Positions 17,574-26,632 of a stretch of DNA of 33,882 nt are shown in pieces. Position 1 is the stretch's first letter. Each line of letters begins with the position of its first letter. Location of the stretch: contig QCQM01000008.1 in assembly GCA_003212195.1 (NCBI GenBank), forward strand, positions 1-33,882, read 5' to 3'. The notes beneath the pieces are model-generated. The model ran no database searches and was not told where the DNA came from. It saw only the letters and a list, made by a program, of their open reading frames with translations. This DNA comes from Prochlorococcus sp. AG-449-O05 (GTDB lineage Bacteria; Cyanobacteriota; Cyanobacteriia; PCC-6307; Cyanobiaceae). The position numbers were made by a program, and so were the translations under genes.

Positions 17574-19376
17574 TTAATCTTGTAAATATCCTCTGGGAGT
17601 GAGAAATATTTCGTCAACTAAGGTTGTTTGAGAATTGCCAATAATAATGATTGATAACATATCAATTTCTTTAAAAGGAATGGTGTTTAAAGTAAAAAAT
17701 TTTTTAGTTTGATTTTCTCTACCTACTTGTCTAGCTATTAAAACTGGAGTATCACCATGCCTAGATTCTAAACATATATCTATTACACTTTTTAGCTGCC
17801 AATTTCTTTCAATGGATTGAGGATTAAATAAAGCTATTACAAAGTCACCTACAAGAGCTCCTTCAATTCTTTTTTCTATTAAAGACCATGGAGTTAATTT
17901 ATCGCTTAAGCTTACCGAACAGAAGTCATTCATTAGTGGTGCTCCACTAATTGCAGCAGCTAGTTGAACACTACTTATACCTGGATGTACTTCAAAGTAA
18001 GGTCTATATTCTTTTTTGATTTTTTGAAGTAATTCTAAAAGTAAACCTGCCATTCCATAAAATCCTGATTCACCTGAAGAAATTAAAGCCACTTTTATTC
18101 CTCCTTCAGCTAGTTTAATTGCTTTACTGCATCTCTCTTTTTCTTCAGTAAGTTTACTTTCAATTAAAACCTGATCATTCCTTTTTAAGGGTTTTATTAA
18201 ATCTAGATACATTTTGTATCCGATCCAAACAGTACACCTTGAAAGTGCTTTTCTCGCATTATTGGTTAAGAAGGAGATATCACCAGGCCCACTTCCAATA
18301 ATATGGATTTCGCCATGGGTTGGATTATATTGATTTTTTGATTCTGCTAAAGCGATAGTAACTGCACCAGATTGATTTTTAAAAATTCTTTTTTCTTCTA
18401 ATAAGTTTGATTCTTCTCCTGCTGCGAGTAAGCAAGAGGCTTCTGCTACGGAAGGCGTGCCAATTTCATTTTGCACAACATTTGATGGATTTGGAACATT
18501 TATTTTTGAAAGATCTTCTTTACAAAAAAACTTTATAGGCAAGTTTTTTTCTTTAGCGAGTTCTAAAATTCCCTTCTCGTTTTTTTTAATATCAATAGTT
18601 GCAAATCCCGCAATAGATTGCTGTGATAAATTTCTTGACTCAAAAAAATTATTTAAAGAATTTGTTATTAATTCTTTGCTTGTATTTCTTTCACATCCAA
18701 TACCAACCCATAATACGGGCGGGTGCCAAGTTGTTTCATGATTTGCGAATATACTCACATAAAATGTTGAATCTGGTTTTTCTATTTCTTTTTTATCAAT
18801 TTGATTAATAATCTCAGCTGATTCTGAAGTTTTCCATAAGTTATTACCAGATGATTGTTTGCAAAATATTTCTTCGTTCTTAGCTTGTTTAATTACTAGT
18901 TTTGACCAATCTTTTATATTGCCAGATCTTTTCCAACACCATTGATTTCCAAATGCATCAAGATTTAAGAGGCTTTGATCATTAGAATTATTAGTTTCTA
19001 TAATTTCGCCACCAAGTAAATTAGCAATTTGACATGCAATATTTTGAGTATTTGACTGATGTAAGCCAATTAAAGGAACTATCTTGGAACATTTGTTATC
19101 TATAACTATTACTCCTGGATCTTGATCTTTAGAGGTTAAAAATGAATTTATTATGCGTATTGATGCAGCAATTGAGCCTATAAAAATTACTAAATCTATC
19201 TCTGGCCATTTTTTTAGTAAGATTTCTCTTGGTTTGTGTACTTGAATAAGTTCATTTTGCTTCCCATCCTCTTTTGAAGAACCTGCAATATATATGTCTT
19301 TGACAAATTCGGTTTTTTTAAGCCTTTTTAAAATTTCTTTTGAATTATTAGATAGACCTATCGCAATGCCTTTCAA
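17574..19376 (-). CDS. cobJ: CbiG / precorrin-3B C17-methyltransferase (CobJ/CbiH) fusion
   Basis: This 600-aa bifunctional corrinoid enzyme acts in ring contraction of B12 biosynthesis. Residues 1 to ~340 resemble CbiG, which opens the delta-lactone in the cobalt-early pathway: an N-terminal domain with VIFIGSIAASIRI and a C-terminal domain with PPVLWVGIGCERNTS and SVAEASCLLAAG. Residues 357-600 are the SAM-dependent C17-methyltransferase, with GSGPGD at 361-366, SSGESGFYGMAG and EVHPGISSVQLAAA. The fusion is intact. Prochlorococcus is known to make pseudocobalamin. The start is ATG 19376. Confidence 0.92.
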   Translation of the reverse strand: MKGIAIGLSNNSKEILKRLKKTEFVKDIYIAGSSKEDGKQNELIQVHKPREILLKKWPEIDLVIFIGSIAASIRIINSFLTSKDQDPGVIVIDNKCSKIVPLIGLHQSNTQNIACQIANLLGGEIIETNNSNDQSLLNLDAFGNQWCWKRSGNIKDWSKLVIKQAKNEEIFCKQSSGNNLWKTSESAEIINQIDKKEIEKPDSTFYVSIFANHETTWHPPVLWVGIGCERNTSKELITNSLNNFFESRNLSQQSIAGFATIDIKKNEKGILELAKEKNLPIKFFCKEDLSKINVPNPSNVVQNEIGTPSVAEASCLLAAGEESNLLEEKRIFKNQSGAVTIALAESKNQYNPTHGEIHIIGSGPGDISFLTNNARKALSRCTVWIGYKMYLDLIKPLKRNDQVLIESKLTEEKERCSKAIKLAEGGIKVALISSGESGFYGMAGLLLELLQKIKKEYRPYFEVHPGISSVQLAAAISGAPLMNDFCSVSLSDKLTPWSLIEKRIEGALVGDFVIALFNPQSIERNWQLKSVIDICLESRHGDTPVLIARQVGRENQTKKFFTLNTIPFKEIDMLSIIIIGNSQTTLVDEIFLTPRGYLQD

Positions 19377-19601
19377 ATTAGAAACTATTGATAGTAACTT
19401 TGAAATTATATCCTGTCGCTGGATTTAAAAAATTTTCTTTGAAATATAAAAAAAAATTTAAGAAATTTATATAAATTTTGAGTAAAAATACCCATAATTT
19501 AGTCATAGACAATAATTTAACAAAATATTCATATAGTAACAATCATTAGAACATTTGTTACGTTAATGCATAACGAAAGAATCTTTGCCTTATTATTTTT
19601 G

Positions 19602-19634
19602 AAACGAATATCAAAAGTTCCGAAGGATTCGTTT
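19602..19634 (+). repeat. psaA leader inverted repeat 1
   Basis: AAACGAAT (19602-19609) and ATTCGTTT (19627-19634) form a perfect 8-bp inverted repeat with a 17-nt spacer. Its right arm directly abuts the left arm of the next inverted repeat, which has the same arm length and spacer. Confidence 0.75.
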
Positions 19635-19667
19635 TCTTGAACATTATCATTAAAAATAAGTTCAAGA
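19635..19667 (+). repeat. psaA leader inverted repeat 2
   Basis: TCTTGAAC (19635-19642) and GTTCAAGA (19660-19667) form a perfect 8-bp inverted repeat, again with a 17-nt spacer. It lies 44-76 bp before the psaA start. It could be an RNA hairpin or a regulator half-site pair; the sequence does not decide which. Confidence 0.75.
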
Positions 19668-19668
19668 T

Positions 19669-19680
19669 CCGATCAATCGG
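19669..19680 (+). repeat. psaA leader short palindrome
   Basis: CCGAT-CA-ATCGG is a 12-bp dyad immediately after inverted repeat 2 and 30 bp before the psaA ATG. It is G+C-rich for this genome. Confidence 0.65.
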
Positions 19681-19710
19681 CTTTAATGTCAATTATTTTC
19701 GAGGTGCTAG

Positions 19711-22014
19711 ATGACCATCAGCCCACCAGAAAGTGGAGAAAAAAACAAAAAAGTTTTGGAAGATCCTGTCAAGGCCGATCCAAGACCTATTGATTTTGCC
19801 AAATTAGATAAGCCAGGTTTCTGGTCAAGTAAATTATCTAAAGGTCCAAAAACTACAACTTGGATTTGGAATTTGCATGCTGATGCACATGATTTCGATG
19901 TGCATACAGGCGATGCTGAAGAAGCAACAAGAAAAATCTTTTCAGCTCATTTTGGACATCTTGCAGTCATTTTTATATGGATGAGTGCTGCATTTTTCCA
20001 TGGAGCAAGATTTTCTAATTACTCAGGTTGGTTAGCTGACCCAACTCATGTCAAACCAGGAGCACAGCAAGTATGGGCAATCGTTGGTCAAGAAATGCTT
20101 AATGCTGACCTTGGTGCTAACTACAACGGCATTCAAATTAGTTCAGGAATATTCCACATGTGGCGAGCATGGGGAATCACTAATGAGAGTGAACTTATGG
20201 CTTTAGCAATAGGTGCTGTAGTAATGGCTGCACTTATGCTTCATGCTGGAATTTTTCATTATCACAAAGCTGCTCCAAAAATGGAATGGTTCCAAGATAT
20301 TGAGTCTATGCTTAACCACCATATAGCTGGTTTAGTCGGACTGGGATCTTTAGCATGGGCTGGCCATTGTATTCATATAGGAGCTCCTACCGCAGCTCTC
20401 TTAGATGCAATTGATGCAGGTTCTCCCTTAGTAATTAATGGAAAAGAAATAGCTTCTATTGCAGATATGCCTATGCCGCATCAACTCTGCGATCCACAAA
20501 TTATCGGTCAGATATTTCCTGGATTAGCAAGTGGTACAGGGAATTTCTTCAGTTTAAATTGGTTAGCTTTTTCAGACTTCCTTACTTTCAAAGGTGGGCT
20601 TAACCCTGTGACAGGAAGCTTGTGGATGACTGATGTTTCACATCATCATTTAGCTTTTGGTGTAATAGCAATAATCGGTGGTCATATGTATAGAACCAAT
20701 TACGGTATTGGTCATAGTATGAAAGAAATATTAGATTCACAACAAGGAGACCCAATATTATTCCCTGCGCCTAAAGGTCATCAAGGACTTTTTGAGTTCA
20801 TGGCAGAAAGTAGACATGCTCAGCTATCAGTAAACCTAGCGATGCTTGGATCAATAAGCATACTTGTATCTCATCATATGTATGCGATGCCTCCATATCC
20901 CTATATAGCTACTGACTACATGACAGTTCTTGGATTATTTACCCATCACATGTGGATAGGTGGATTATTCATAGTAGGAGCAGGAGCGCATGCTGGAATT
21001 GCAATGGTTAGAGATTATGATCCAGCAAAACATATTGATAATGTATTAGACAGAATTCTTAAGGCAAGAGATGCTTTAATCAGTCACTTGAACTGGGTAT
21101 GTATGTGGTTAGGATTCCATAGTTTTGGACTCTATATTCATAACGATACTATGAGAGCTTTGGGTAGACCCCAAGATATGTTTAGTGATTCTGCAATACA
21201 ACTTCAGCCAATCTTTGCTCAATGGGTACAGAGTATTCAAGCATCTGCTGTTGGAACTTCTCTTTTAGCAGGTACTGCAGAAGCTTTACCTCATAAAGCT
21301 TTAAGTGAAGTTTTTAATGGAAGTTTAGTAGAAGTTGGTGGAAAGGTAGCTATAGCTCCTATTCCATTAGGTACAGCTGACTTAATGATTCATCACATTC
21401 ATGCTTTCCAAATCCATGTAACTGTTTTGATACTTCTCAAAGGGGTACTTTATGCAAGAAGTTCAAGGTTGATCCCTGATAAAGCTTCTTTAGGATTTAG
21501 ATTCCCTTGTGATGGTCCTGGAAGAGGTGGTACATGTCAAGTTTCTTCATGGGATCACGTTTTCTTGGCTCTCTTCTGGATGTATAACTGTTTATCAATA
21601 GTTATTTTCCACTTCTCTTGGAAAATGCAGAGTGATGTTTGGGGACTCACTGGTGGTAATTTCGCACAAAGTTCAATTACTATAAATGGTTGGTTAAGAG
21701 ATTTCCTCTGGGCTCAAGCTTCTCAAGTATTAACAAGCTATGGTCAATCAATAAGCATGTATGGTTTGATGTTCTTAGGTGCACACTTCATTTGGGCATT
21801 TAGTTTGATGTTCCTCTTCAGTGGAAGAGGATATTGGCAGGAATTGTTCGAATCAATCGTTTGGGCACACAACAAACTTAAAGTTGCTCCAACTATTCAA
21901 CCTAGAGCTCTTTCTATCACTCAAGGACGAGCAGTAGGTGTAACACACTTCCTTGTTGGTGGTATAGCCACCACATGGGCTTTCTTCCACGCTCGCCTTT
22001 TCGGGCTGGGCTAA
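19711..22014 (+). CDS. psaA: Photosystem I P700 chlorophyll a apoprotein A1
   Basis: PsaA is one half of the PSI reaction-centre heterodimer in the thylakoid, binding P700, A0, A1 and, with PsaB, the FX cluster. The 767-aa product has about eleven membrane spans with many His residues for chlorophyll. [12 protein letters not shown] near the C-terminus carries C600 and C609, its two ligands to the FX [4Fe-4S] cluster. The C-terminus ends HARLFGLG as in the family. GAGGTG supports ATG 19711. psaB follows after 28 bp, so they are co-transcribed. Confidence 0.99.
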   Translation: MTISPPESGEKNKKVLEDPVKADPRPIDFAKLDKPGFWSSKLSKGPKTTTWIWNLHADAHDFDVHTGDAEEATRKIFSAHFGHLAVIFIWMSAAFFHGARFSNYSGWLADPTHVKPGAQQVWAIVGQEMLNADLGANYNGIQISSGIFHMWRAWGITNESELMALAIGAVVMAALMLHAGIFHYHKAAPKMEWFQDIESMLNHHIAGLVGLGSLAWAGHCIHIGAPTAALLDAIDAGSPLVINGKEIASIADMPMPHQLCDPQIIGQIFPGLASGTGNFFSLNWLAFSDFLTFKGGLNPVTGSLWMTDVSHHHLAFGVIAIIGGHMYRTNYGIGHSMKEILDSQQGDPILFPAPKGHQGLFEFMAESRHAQLSVNLAMLGSISILVSHHMYAMPPYPYIATDYMTVLGLFTHHMWIGGLFIVGAGAHAGIAMVRDYDPAKHIDNVLDRILKARDALISHLNWVCMWLGFHSFGLYIHNDTMRALGRPQDMFSDSAIQLQPIFAQWVQSIQASAVGTSLLAGTAEALPHKALSEVFNGSLVEVGGKVAIAPIPLGTADLMIHHIHAFQIHVTVLILLKGVLYARSSRLIPDKASLGFRFPCDGPGRGGTCQVSSWDHVFLALFWMYNCLSIVIFHFSWKMQSDVWGLTGGNFAQSSITINGWLRDFLWAQASQVLTSYGQSISMYGLMFLGAHFIWAFSLMFLFSGRGYWQELFESIVWAHNKLKVAPTIQPRALSITQGRAVGVTHFLVGGIATTWAFFHARLFGLG

Positions 22015-22042
22015 CTACCTGAACTTAACCTTTTTTAATTCA

Positions 22043-24271
22043 ATGGCAACAAAATTTCCATCATTTAACCAGGGTCTAGCTCAGGACCCTACAACCCGAA
22101 GAATATGGTACGGAATAGCTACCGCTCATGACTTTGAAAGTCATGATGGTATGACCGAAGAAAAGCTTTATCAAAAACTTTTCTCTACACATTTTGGACA
22201 TCTAGCAATAATCGCCCTTTGGGTAGCTGGTAACTTATTCCATATTGCTTGGCAGGGTAACTTCGAGCAATTTGTCCTAGATCCAACTCATGTCCGTCCT
22301 ATCGCTCATGCTATTTGGGATCCTCATTTTGGATCTGGCATTACGGAAGCAATGACACAGGCGGGAGCTAGTGGTCCAGTTAATATTGCTTACTCAGGTC
22401 TTTACCATTGGTGGTACACAATTGGAATGAGAACTAATGAGCAACTCTTCCAAGCTTCAATATTCATGAGCATTCTGGCTTGTTGGACTTTATTTGCAGG
22501 TTGGTTACATTTACAGCCAAAATTCAGACCTTCTCTAGCTTGGTTTAAAAATGCAGAGTCAAGATTAAATCATCATTTAGCCGTTTTATTTGGTTTTAGT
22601 AGTATCGCTTGGACAGGCCATTTGGTTCATGTTGCAATACCTGAATCAAGAGGACAACATGTAGGCTGGGATAACTGGTTAACAGTACTTCCACACCCTG
22701 CAGGATTAGCTCCTTTCTTTACTTTAAATTGGGGAGCATATGCACAAAATCCCGATTCTTTAGACCAAGTATTTGGAACAGCTGAAGGAGCTGGAACAGC
22801 AATCTTTACTTTCTTAGGAGGTCTTCATCCTCAAAGTGAAGCATTATGGCTTACTGATATTGCTCATCACCATATTGCAATTGGAACAGTCTTTGTAATT
22901 GCTGGCCATATGTATAGAAATACTTTTGGCATAGGGCATAGCCTCAAAGAAATTACAGAAGCTCACAATACTAGACATCCAAATGATCCTCATAAAGGTA
23001 GTTTTGGAATTAATCATGATGGTATATACGAAACTGTAAATAACTCATTACATTTTCAACTCGGACTAGCACTAGCATCACTTGGAGTAGCAACTTCTCT
23101 TGTAGCTCAACATATGGGAGCACTTCCTTCTTATGCTTTTATTGCTAGGGACTACACTACACAATCTGCTTTATATAGTCATCATCAGTACATAGCAATG
23201 TTCTTGATGGTAGGTGCTTTTGCACATGGAGCTATCTTCTTTGTGAGAGATTATGATCCTGAATTAAATAAAGATAATGTGTTAGCGAGAGTTCTTGGAA
23301 CCAAGGAAGCTTTAATAAGTCACCTTAGTTGGGTAACAATGTTGCTTGGATTCCATACTCTTGGAATATATGTCCATAACGATGTTGTTGTAGCTTTTGG
23401 TAATCCTGAAAAGCAAATTCTTATTGAGCCAGTATTTGCTCAATTTGTTCAGGCAGCTCAAGGTAAGATGATGTACGGCTTCAACGCTCTACTATCTGAT
23501 CCTACAAGTTCAGCAAGTATTGCTGCTAATTCATTACCGGGTAATCATTATTGGATGGATCTTATTAATAGACAAGATGCATTAAGTGCATTCTTACCTA
23601 TAGGTCCTGCAGATTTCTTAGTTCATCATGCTATAGCTTTAGGTCTTCATACAACTGCTTTAATCCTAATCAAAGGCGCACTTGATGCTAGAGGAACTAA
23701 ATTAATTCCTGATAAGAAAGATTTAGGTTATGCATTCCCTTGTGATGGACCTGGACGAGGAGGTACTTGTGATAGTTCATCATGGGACGCTATGTACTTA
23801 GCAATGTTCTGGGCATTAAATTTACTAGCGTGGGTAACCTTCTACTGGCATTGGAAACATCTAGCAATATGGCAGGGTAATGTAGCACAATTTAATGAAT
23901 CAGGAACTTATCTAATGGGTTGGTTCAGAGATTATCTCTGGTTAAACTCTGCTCAACTTATTAACGGATATAATCCATTTGGAGTCAACTCATTATCTCC
24001 TTGGGCTTGGATGTTCCTATTCGGTCACTTAGTTTGGGCTACTGGTTTCATGTTCCTAATATCATGGCGTGGTTACTGGCAAGAATTAATTGAAACACTA
24101 GTTTGGGCACATCAGCGTACTCCAATTGCTAACCTTGTTGGCTGGAGAGATAAGCCAGTAGCACTTTCAATTGTTCAAGCTAGATTAGTTGGATTAGCAC
24201 ATTTCACCATTGGTAACATTCTTACATTCGGTGCATTTGTAATCGCATCAACTTCAGGTAAGTTTGGTTAA
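22043..24271 (+). CDS. psaB: Photosystem I P700 chlorophyll a apoprotein A2
   Basis: PsaB is the partner of PsaA in the PSI core. It is 742 aa, beginning [20 protein letters not shown], the standard PsaB N-terminus. [18 protein letters not shown] carries the other two FX ligands, C567 and C576. About eleven hydrophobic spans and many His residues match the family. The C-terminus ends [13 protein letters not shown] 22043 has no strong Shine-Dalgarno. The gene ends 19 bp before a strong intrinsic terminator. Confidence 0.99.
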   Translation: MATKFPSFNQGLAQDPTTRRIWYGIATAHDFESHDGMTEEKLYQKLFSTHFGHLAIIALWVAGNLFHIAWQGNFEQFVLDPTHVRPIAHAIWDPHFGSGITEAMTQAGASGPVNIAYSGLYHWWYTIGMRTNEQLFQASIFMSILACWTLFAGWLHLQPKFRPSLAWFKNAESRLNHHLAVLFGFSSIAWTGHLVHVAIPESRGQHVGWDNWLTVLPHPAGLAPFFTLNWGAYAQNPDSLDQVFGTAEGAGTAIFTFLGGLHPQSEALWLTDIAHHHIAIGTVFVIAGHMYRNTFGIGHSLKEITEAHNTRHPNDPHKGSFGINHDGIYETVNNSLHFQLGLALASLGVATSLVAQHMGALPSYAFIARDYTTQSALYSHHQYIAMFLMVGAFAHGAIFFVRDYDPELNKDNVLARVLGTKEALISHLSWVTMLLGFHTLGIYVHNDVVVAFGNPEKQILIEPVFAQFVQAAQGKMMYGFNALLSDPTSSASIAANSLPGNHYWMDLINRQDALSAFLPIGPADFLVHHAIALGLHTTALILIKGALDARGTKLIPDKKDLGYAFPCDGPGRGGTCDSSSWDAMYLAMFWALNLLAWVTFYWHWKHLAIWQGNVAQFNESGTYLMGWFRDYLWLNSAQLINGYNPFGVNSLSPWAWMFLFGHLVWATGFMFLISWRGYWQELIETLVWAHQRTPIANLVGWRDKPVALSIVQARLVGLAHFTIGNILTFGAFVIASTSGKFG

Positions 24272-24290
24272 AATCCTCCAAGACAATATA

Positions 24291-24318
24291 AATCACCACT
24301 TATGTGGTGATTTTTTTT
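24291..24318 (+). terminator. Intrinsic terminator of psaAB
   Basis: A 9-bp stem, AATCACCAC (24291-24299) and GTGGTGATT (24304-24312), has a TTAT loop and is followed by T residues to 24318. It is the clearest rho-independent terminator in the window and sits 20 bp after the psaB stop. Confidence 0.9.
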
Positions 24319-24374
24319 GTTTAATTTTAATTTTCTAAATTAAGTTACAATTAAATGATTATTATCTAATAAAT

Positions 24375-25337
24375 ATGTCAGATATAAATCAACTAATTTC
24401 TATTGTTATACCTGTTTTCAACGAAAGCGAGAGTATTGGTTTTTTGTTGGACGAACTTATAAATGTAATGTCATCTCATAATTACAATTTCGAATTGATT
24501 GTTGTAAACGATGGTTCTACAGACAATACTCATCAAGTTCTAAAACAACTAACTCTTAAAATTAAAGAATTATGTGTAATTTCTCTCCGCAAAAATTATG
24601 GGCAAACTGCAGCAATGTCAGCTGGCTTTGATAATTCTACAGGCGACATCGTTATTACTTTGGATGGTGATCTACAAAATGACCCTAATGATATTCCTAA
24701 ATTAATTTCAGAAATTAATAACGGCTATGACTTGATTTGTGGATGGAGGTTTGATAGGAAAGATAAATTACTTAATCGGAAGATACCATCAAAAATAGCC
24801 AATAAGTTAATAGCTCAAGTAACAGGTTTGAAGTTTCATGACTATGGATGCTCACTAAAAGCTTTTACAAAAGAAATAATAGATGATATTAAATTATACG
24901 GAGAACTTCACAGGTTTCTGCCAGTTTTAGCAAATATTGAAGGTGCAAGAATTAAGGAAATTAAAGTCAACCATAGAAGTCGGAAATATGGATCAAGTAA
25001 ATATGGAATTAATAGAACTTTTAAGGTTTTAATGGATTTACTAACTGTTTGGTTTATGAATAAATTTTTGACAAGACCTATGTATGGATTTGGTTTCGCT
25101 GGGATTATAAGTATACTGATAAGCCTTTGTATGAGCTCTTATTTGATGGTTATAAAATTAATGGGAGAGGATATTGGTAATCGTCCAATGCTAATGTTTA
25201 CATTAATATTAGGAATTGCTGGTGTCCAATTATTCAGCTTTGGATTATTAAGTGAACTTTTAATGAGGACATATCATGAAAGTCAAAGTCGACCAATTTA
25301 TAGAATTAGATCAATAAGTAATACAAATAAAAATTGA
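24375..25337 (+). CDS. Family 2 glycosyltransferase, DPM1/GtrB-like
   Basis: This 320-aa membrane-associated glycosyltransferase has a GT-A domain from residue 1 to ~225, starting LISIVIPVFNESESI, with VNDGSTDNT (near 44-52) and the metal-binding DGD at 97-99. Two hydrophobic spans follow, near 233-258 and 268-292. The layout matches polyprenyl-phosphate sugar transferases (GtrB/dolichol-phosphate-mannose-synthase type). The sugar and acceptor cannot be told from sequence. It is convergent with the next gene, with only 4 bp between stop codons. Confidence 0.88.
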   Translation: MSDINQLISIVIPVFNESESIGFLLDELINVMSSHNYNFELIVVNDGSTDNTHQVLKQLTLKIKELCVISLRKNYGQTAAMSAGFDNSTGDIVITLDGDLQNDPNDIPKLISEINNGYDLICGWRFDRKDKLLNRKIPSKIANKLIAQVTGLKFHDYGCSLKAFTKEIIDDIKLYGELHRFLPVLANIEGARIKEIKVNHRSRKYGSSKYGINRTFKVLMDLLTVWFMNKFLTRPMYGFGFAGIISILISLCMSSYLMVIKLMGEDIGNRPMLMFTLILGIAGVQLFSFGLLSELLMRTYHESQSRPIYRIRSISNTNKN

Positions 25338-25341
25338 ATTT

Positions 25342-25734
25342 TCATTTGAATTTTCCGATTAAAAAAGCTGAAATTTCAACCACTTCAGGAGACATATCTC
25401 TTAAGCCTTGTCGTAAAATTGATAATGTTGATTTATCAGACAATTCTGCCGCAATTTCTAATGCTATTAATTTGTCCTCTGTATTTCCCTGAAAAAGACT
25501 AAACATTTTATTTCTTTGAGAATTTTTATAAAATAATGAGTACTTTTTTGTTTCGTGATTGTATAAAAAACTTTTTTTATTAGAAGAAAATTTATTATTA
25601 TTTTTTATATTTTTTTTTAATTTAACAGAATGTAATTTGCCTTTGTTTATTAACTTTCTAAAGCTTCTTTTTTTTAAAATTAGAAGTAATATTACTATAA
25701 AAATAATAAATATAATTGTGAAAAAATTTAACAT
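25342..25734 (-). CDS. Small membrane-anchored protein with HEAT-like C-terminus
   Basis: I do not recognise a named family. The 130-aa product has one N-terminal hydrophobic segment (near 2-21, very Ile/Leu/Phe-rich), then a Lys/Asn/Ser-rich linker to ~85. A C-terminal stretch around ALEIAAELSDKSTLSILRQG and SPEVVEISAFLIGKF resembles one HEAT-repeat pair. It may be a single-pass protein with a cytoplasmic protein-binding tail. It is divergent from psaI, with a 92-bp spacer. The linker is encoded by very A/T-rich DNA. Confidence 0.65.
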   Translation of the reverse strand: MLNFFTIIFIIFIVILLLILKKRSFRKLINKGKLHSVKLKKNIKNNNKFSSNKKSFLYNHETKKYSLFYKNSQRNKMFSLFQGNTEDKLIALEIAAELSDKSTLSILRQGLRDMSPEVVEISAFLIGKFK

Positions 25735-25773
25735 GTAAAAAGTTAATAATTTTTATATCATCCAGTAATAAAA

Positions 25774-25801
25774 TTAACACTATTTCTCATATAAATACTA
25801 A
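25774..25801 (+). promoter_or_regulatory. Possible psaI-psaL promoter
   Basis: TTAACA (25774-25779) and TACTAA (25796-25801) are spaced by 16 bp, 25 bp before the psaI ATG. They resemble a sigma-70 promoter but each differs from consensus. TATAAA at 25790-25795 is an alternative -10 box. Confidence 0.35.
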
Positions 25802-25803
25802 AG

Positions 25804-25823
25804 TGTTTAAAGATGTTTAAAGA
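25804..25823 (+). repeat. 10-bp tandem repeat in the psaI leader
   Basis: TGTTTAAAGA occurs twice in direct succession (25804-25813 and 25814-25823), ending 3 bp before the psaI ATG. It would lie in the ribosome-binding region of psaI. Confidence 0.8.
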
Positions 25824-25826
25824 ACT

Positions 25827-25940
25827 ATGCCATCTGATTTACCAAGTCTCTTACCCTCAATTTTTGTTCCATTAATTGGTATAGCAATGCCTGCTGTTTT
25901 TATCGTATTAATTGGAAGATTTATTACAGCAACTGAATAA
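25827..25940 (+). CDS. psaI: Photosystem I subunit VIII (PsaI)
   Basis: PsaI is a single-span PSI subunit that neighbours PsaL and supports PSI trimer contacts. It is 37 aa, starting MPSDLPSLLPSIFVPLIGI and ending RFITATE. Nearly the whole middle (8-31) is hydrophobic, the normal PsaI layout. It directly precedes psaL (27 bp), the expected partner. The ATG is at 25827 and TAA at 25938-25940. Confidence 0.93.
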   Translation: MPSDLPSLLPSIFVPLIGIAMPAVFIVLIGRFITATE

Positions 25941-25967
25941 ATTATTAAACACTAAACTATTAAAAAA

Positions 25968-26567
25968 ATGAGCGACTTTCAAAAATCATTCTCAGAATCA
26001 ACAAGTTCAATTAAGTTTGATGAGAAATACATAGATAATTCTGTACAACCAAATGATATTGGTGTTGCAGAACAATGGGCAGTAAAAACAGTTGCTGATC
26101 CATGTGTCGGTAATTTAGCTACCCCAGTTAATAGTGGCTATTTCACCAAAGCTTTTGTAAATAATTTGCCTTTTTATAGAGAAGGTATTTCTCCTAATTT
26201 TAGAGGCTTAGAAACTGGAGCAGCTTTTGGATATCTCCTATACGGTCCTTTCACTATGACTGGCCCACTAAGAAATTCTGAATTTGCTCTAACTGCTGGA
26301 CTTCTTGCTGCTATTGGAGCTGTTCATATTTTGACAGCACTTTTAGTTCTTTATAATGCACCCGGTAAAGCACCTAATGTTCAACCTCCAGATGCGACTG
26401 TTAATAATCCGCCAAAGGACTTATTTACAAGAGCTGGTTGGGCTGATTTTACAAGTGGATTTTGGTTAGGAGGCTGTGGAGGAGCTGTTTTTGCTTGGCT
26501 ACTTGTCGGGACATTACACTTAGATACCATAATGCCAATTATTAAAAATATTTGGACTGCTGGGTAA
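25968..26567 (+). CDS. psaL: Photosystem I reaction center subunit XI (PsaL)
   Basis: PsaL binds chlorophyll at the edge of PSI and holds trimers together in cyanobacteria. It is 199 aa, longer than the ~150 aa of many cyanobacteria because of an extended hydrophilic N-terminus (1-30). The PsaL core includes [14 protein letters not shown] (near 45-58), [20 protein letters not shown] (near 70-89) and hydrophobic spans near 104-130 and 165-190. The start is ATG 25968. Confidence 0.95.
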   Translation: MSDFQKSFSESTSSIKFDEKYIDNSVQPNDIGVAEQWAVKTVADPCVGNLATPVNSGYFTKAFVNNLPFYREGISPNFRGLETGAAFGYLLYGPFTMTGPLRNSEFALTAGLLAAIGAVHILTALLVLYNAPGKAPNVQPPDATVNNPPKDLFTRAGWADFTSGFWLGGCGGAVFAWLLVGTLHLDTIMPIIKNIWTAG

Positions 26568-26632
26568 TTCCTGAATAAAAGAATAAGTAATATTTAAAAT
26601 TTAATTTTAAGTTAAAATTTGAACTCCACTAA

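Larger units (their letters stand above)
19377..19710. promoter_or_regulatory. Divergent psaA / cobJ intergenic region (334 bp)
   Basis: This is the longest clearly non-coding stretch in the window. It must contain the psaA and cobJ promoters. It holds a 16-bp AT palindrome (19463-19478), a 5-bp inverted repeat CGTTA/TAACG (19561-19575), a TATTAT that could be a -10 box (19591-19596), three consecutive dyads (19602-19680) and a GAGGTG ribosome site (19701-19706) before the psaA ATG. If TATTAT is used, transcription would start near 19603, so the dyads would lie in the psaA leader RNA. Confidence 0.6.

Noticed and set aside
18457-18808. Plus-strand open frames inside the cobJ/cbiG fusion
   Set aside because: They are antisense to a well-supported conserved gene and show no recognisable motif or ribosome site.
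19463-19478. 16-bp palindrome AAATTTATATAAATTT as a regulator site
   Set aside because: It is purely A/T in a very A/T-rich spacer, so a chance origin is likely; I kept it only as a mention in the spacer entry.
26603-26619. AATTTTAAG / TTAAAATT hairpin between psaL and the NlpC gene as a terminator
   Set aside because: The stem is all A-T with at most six stable pairs and no clean T-run; not strong enough to call.
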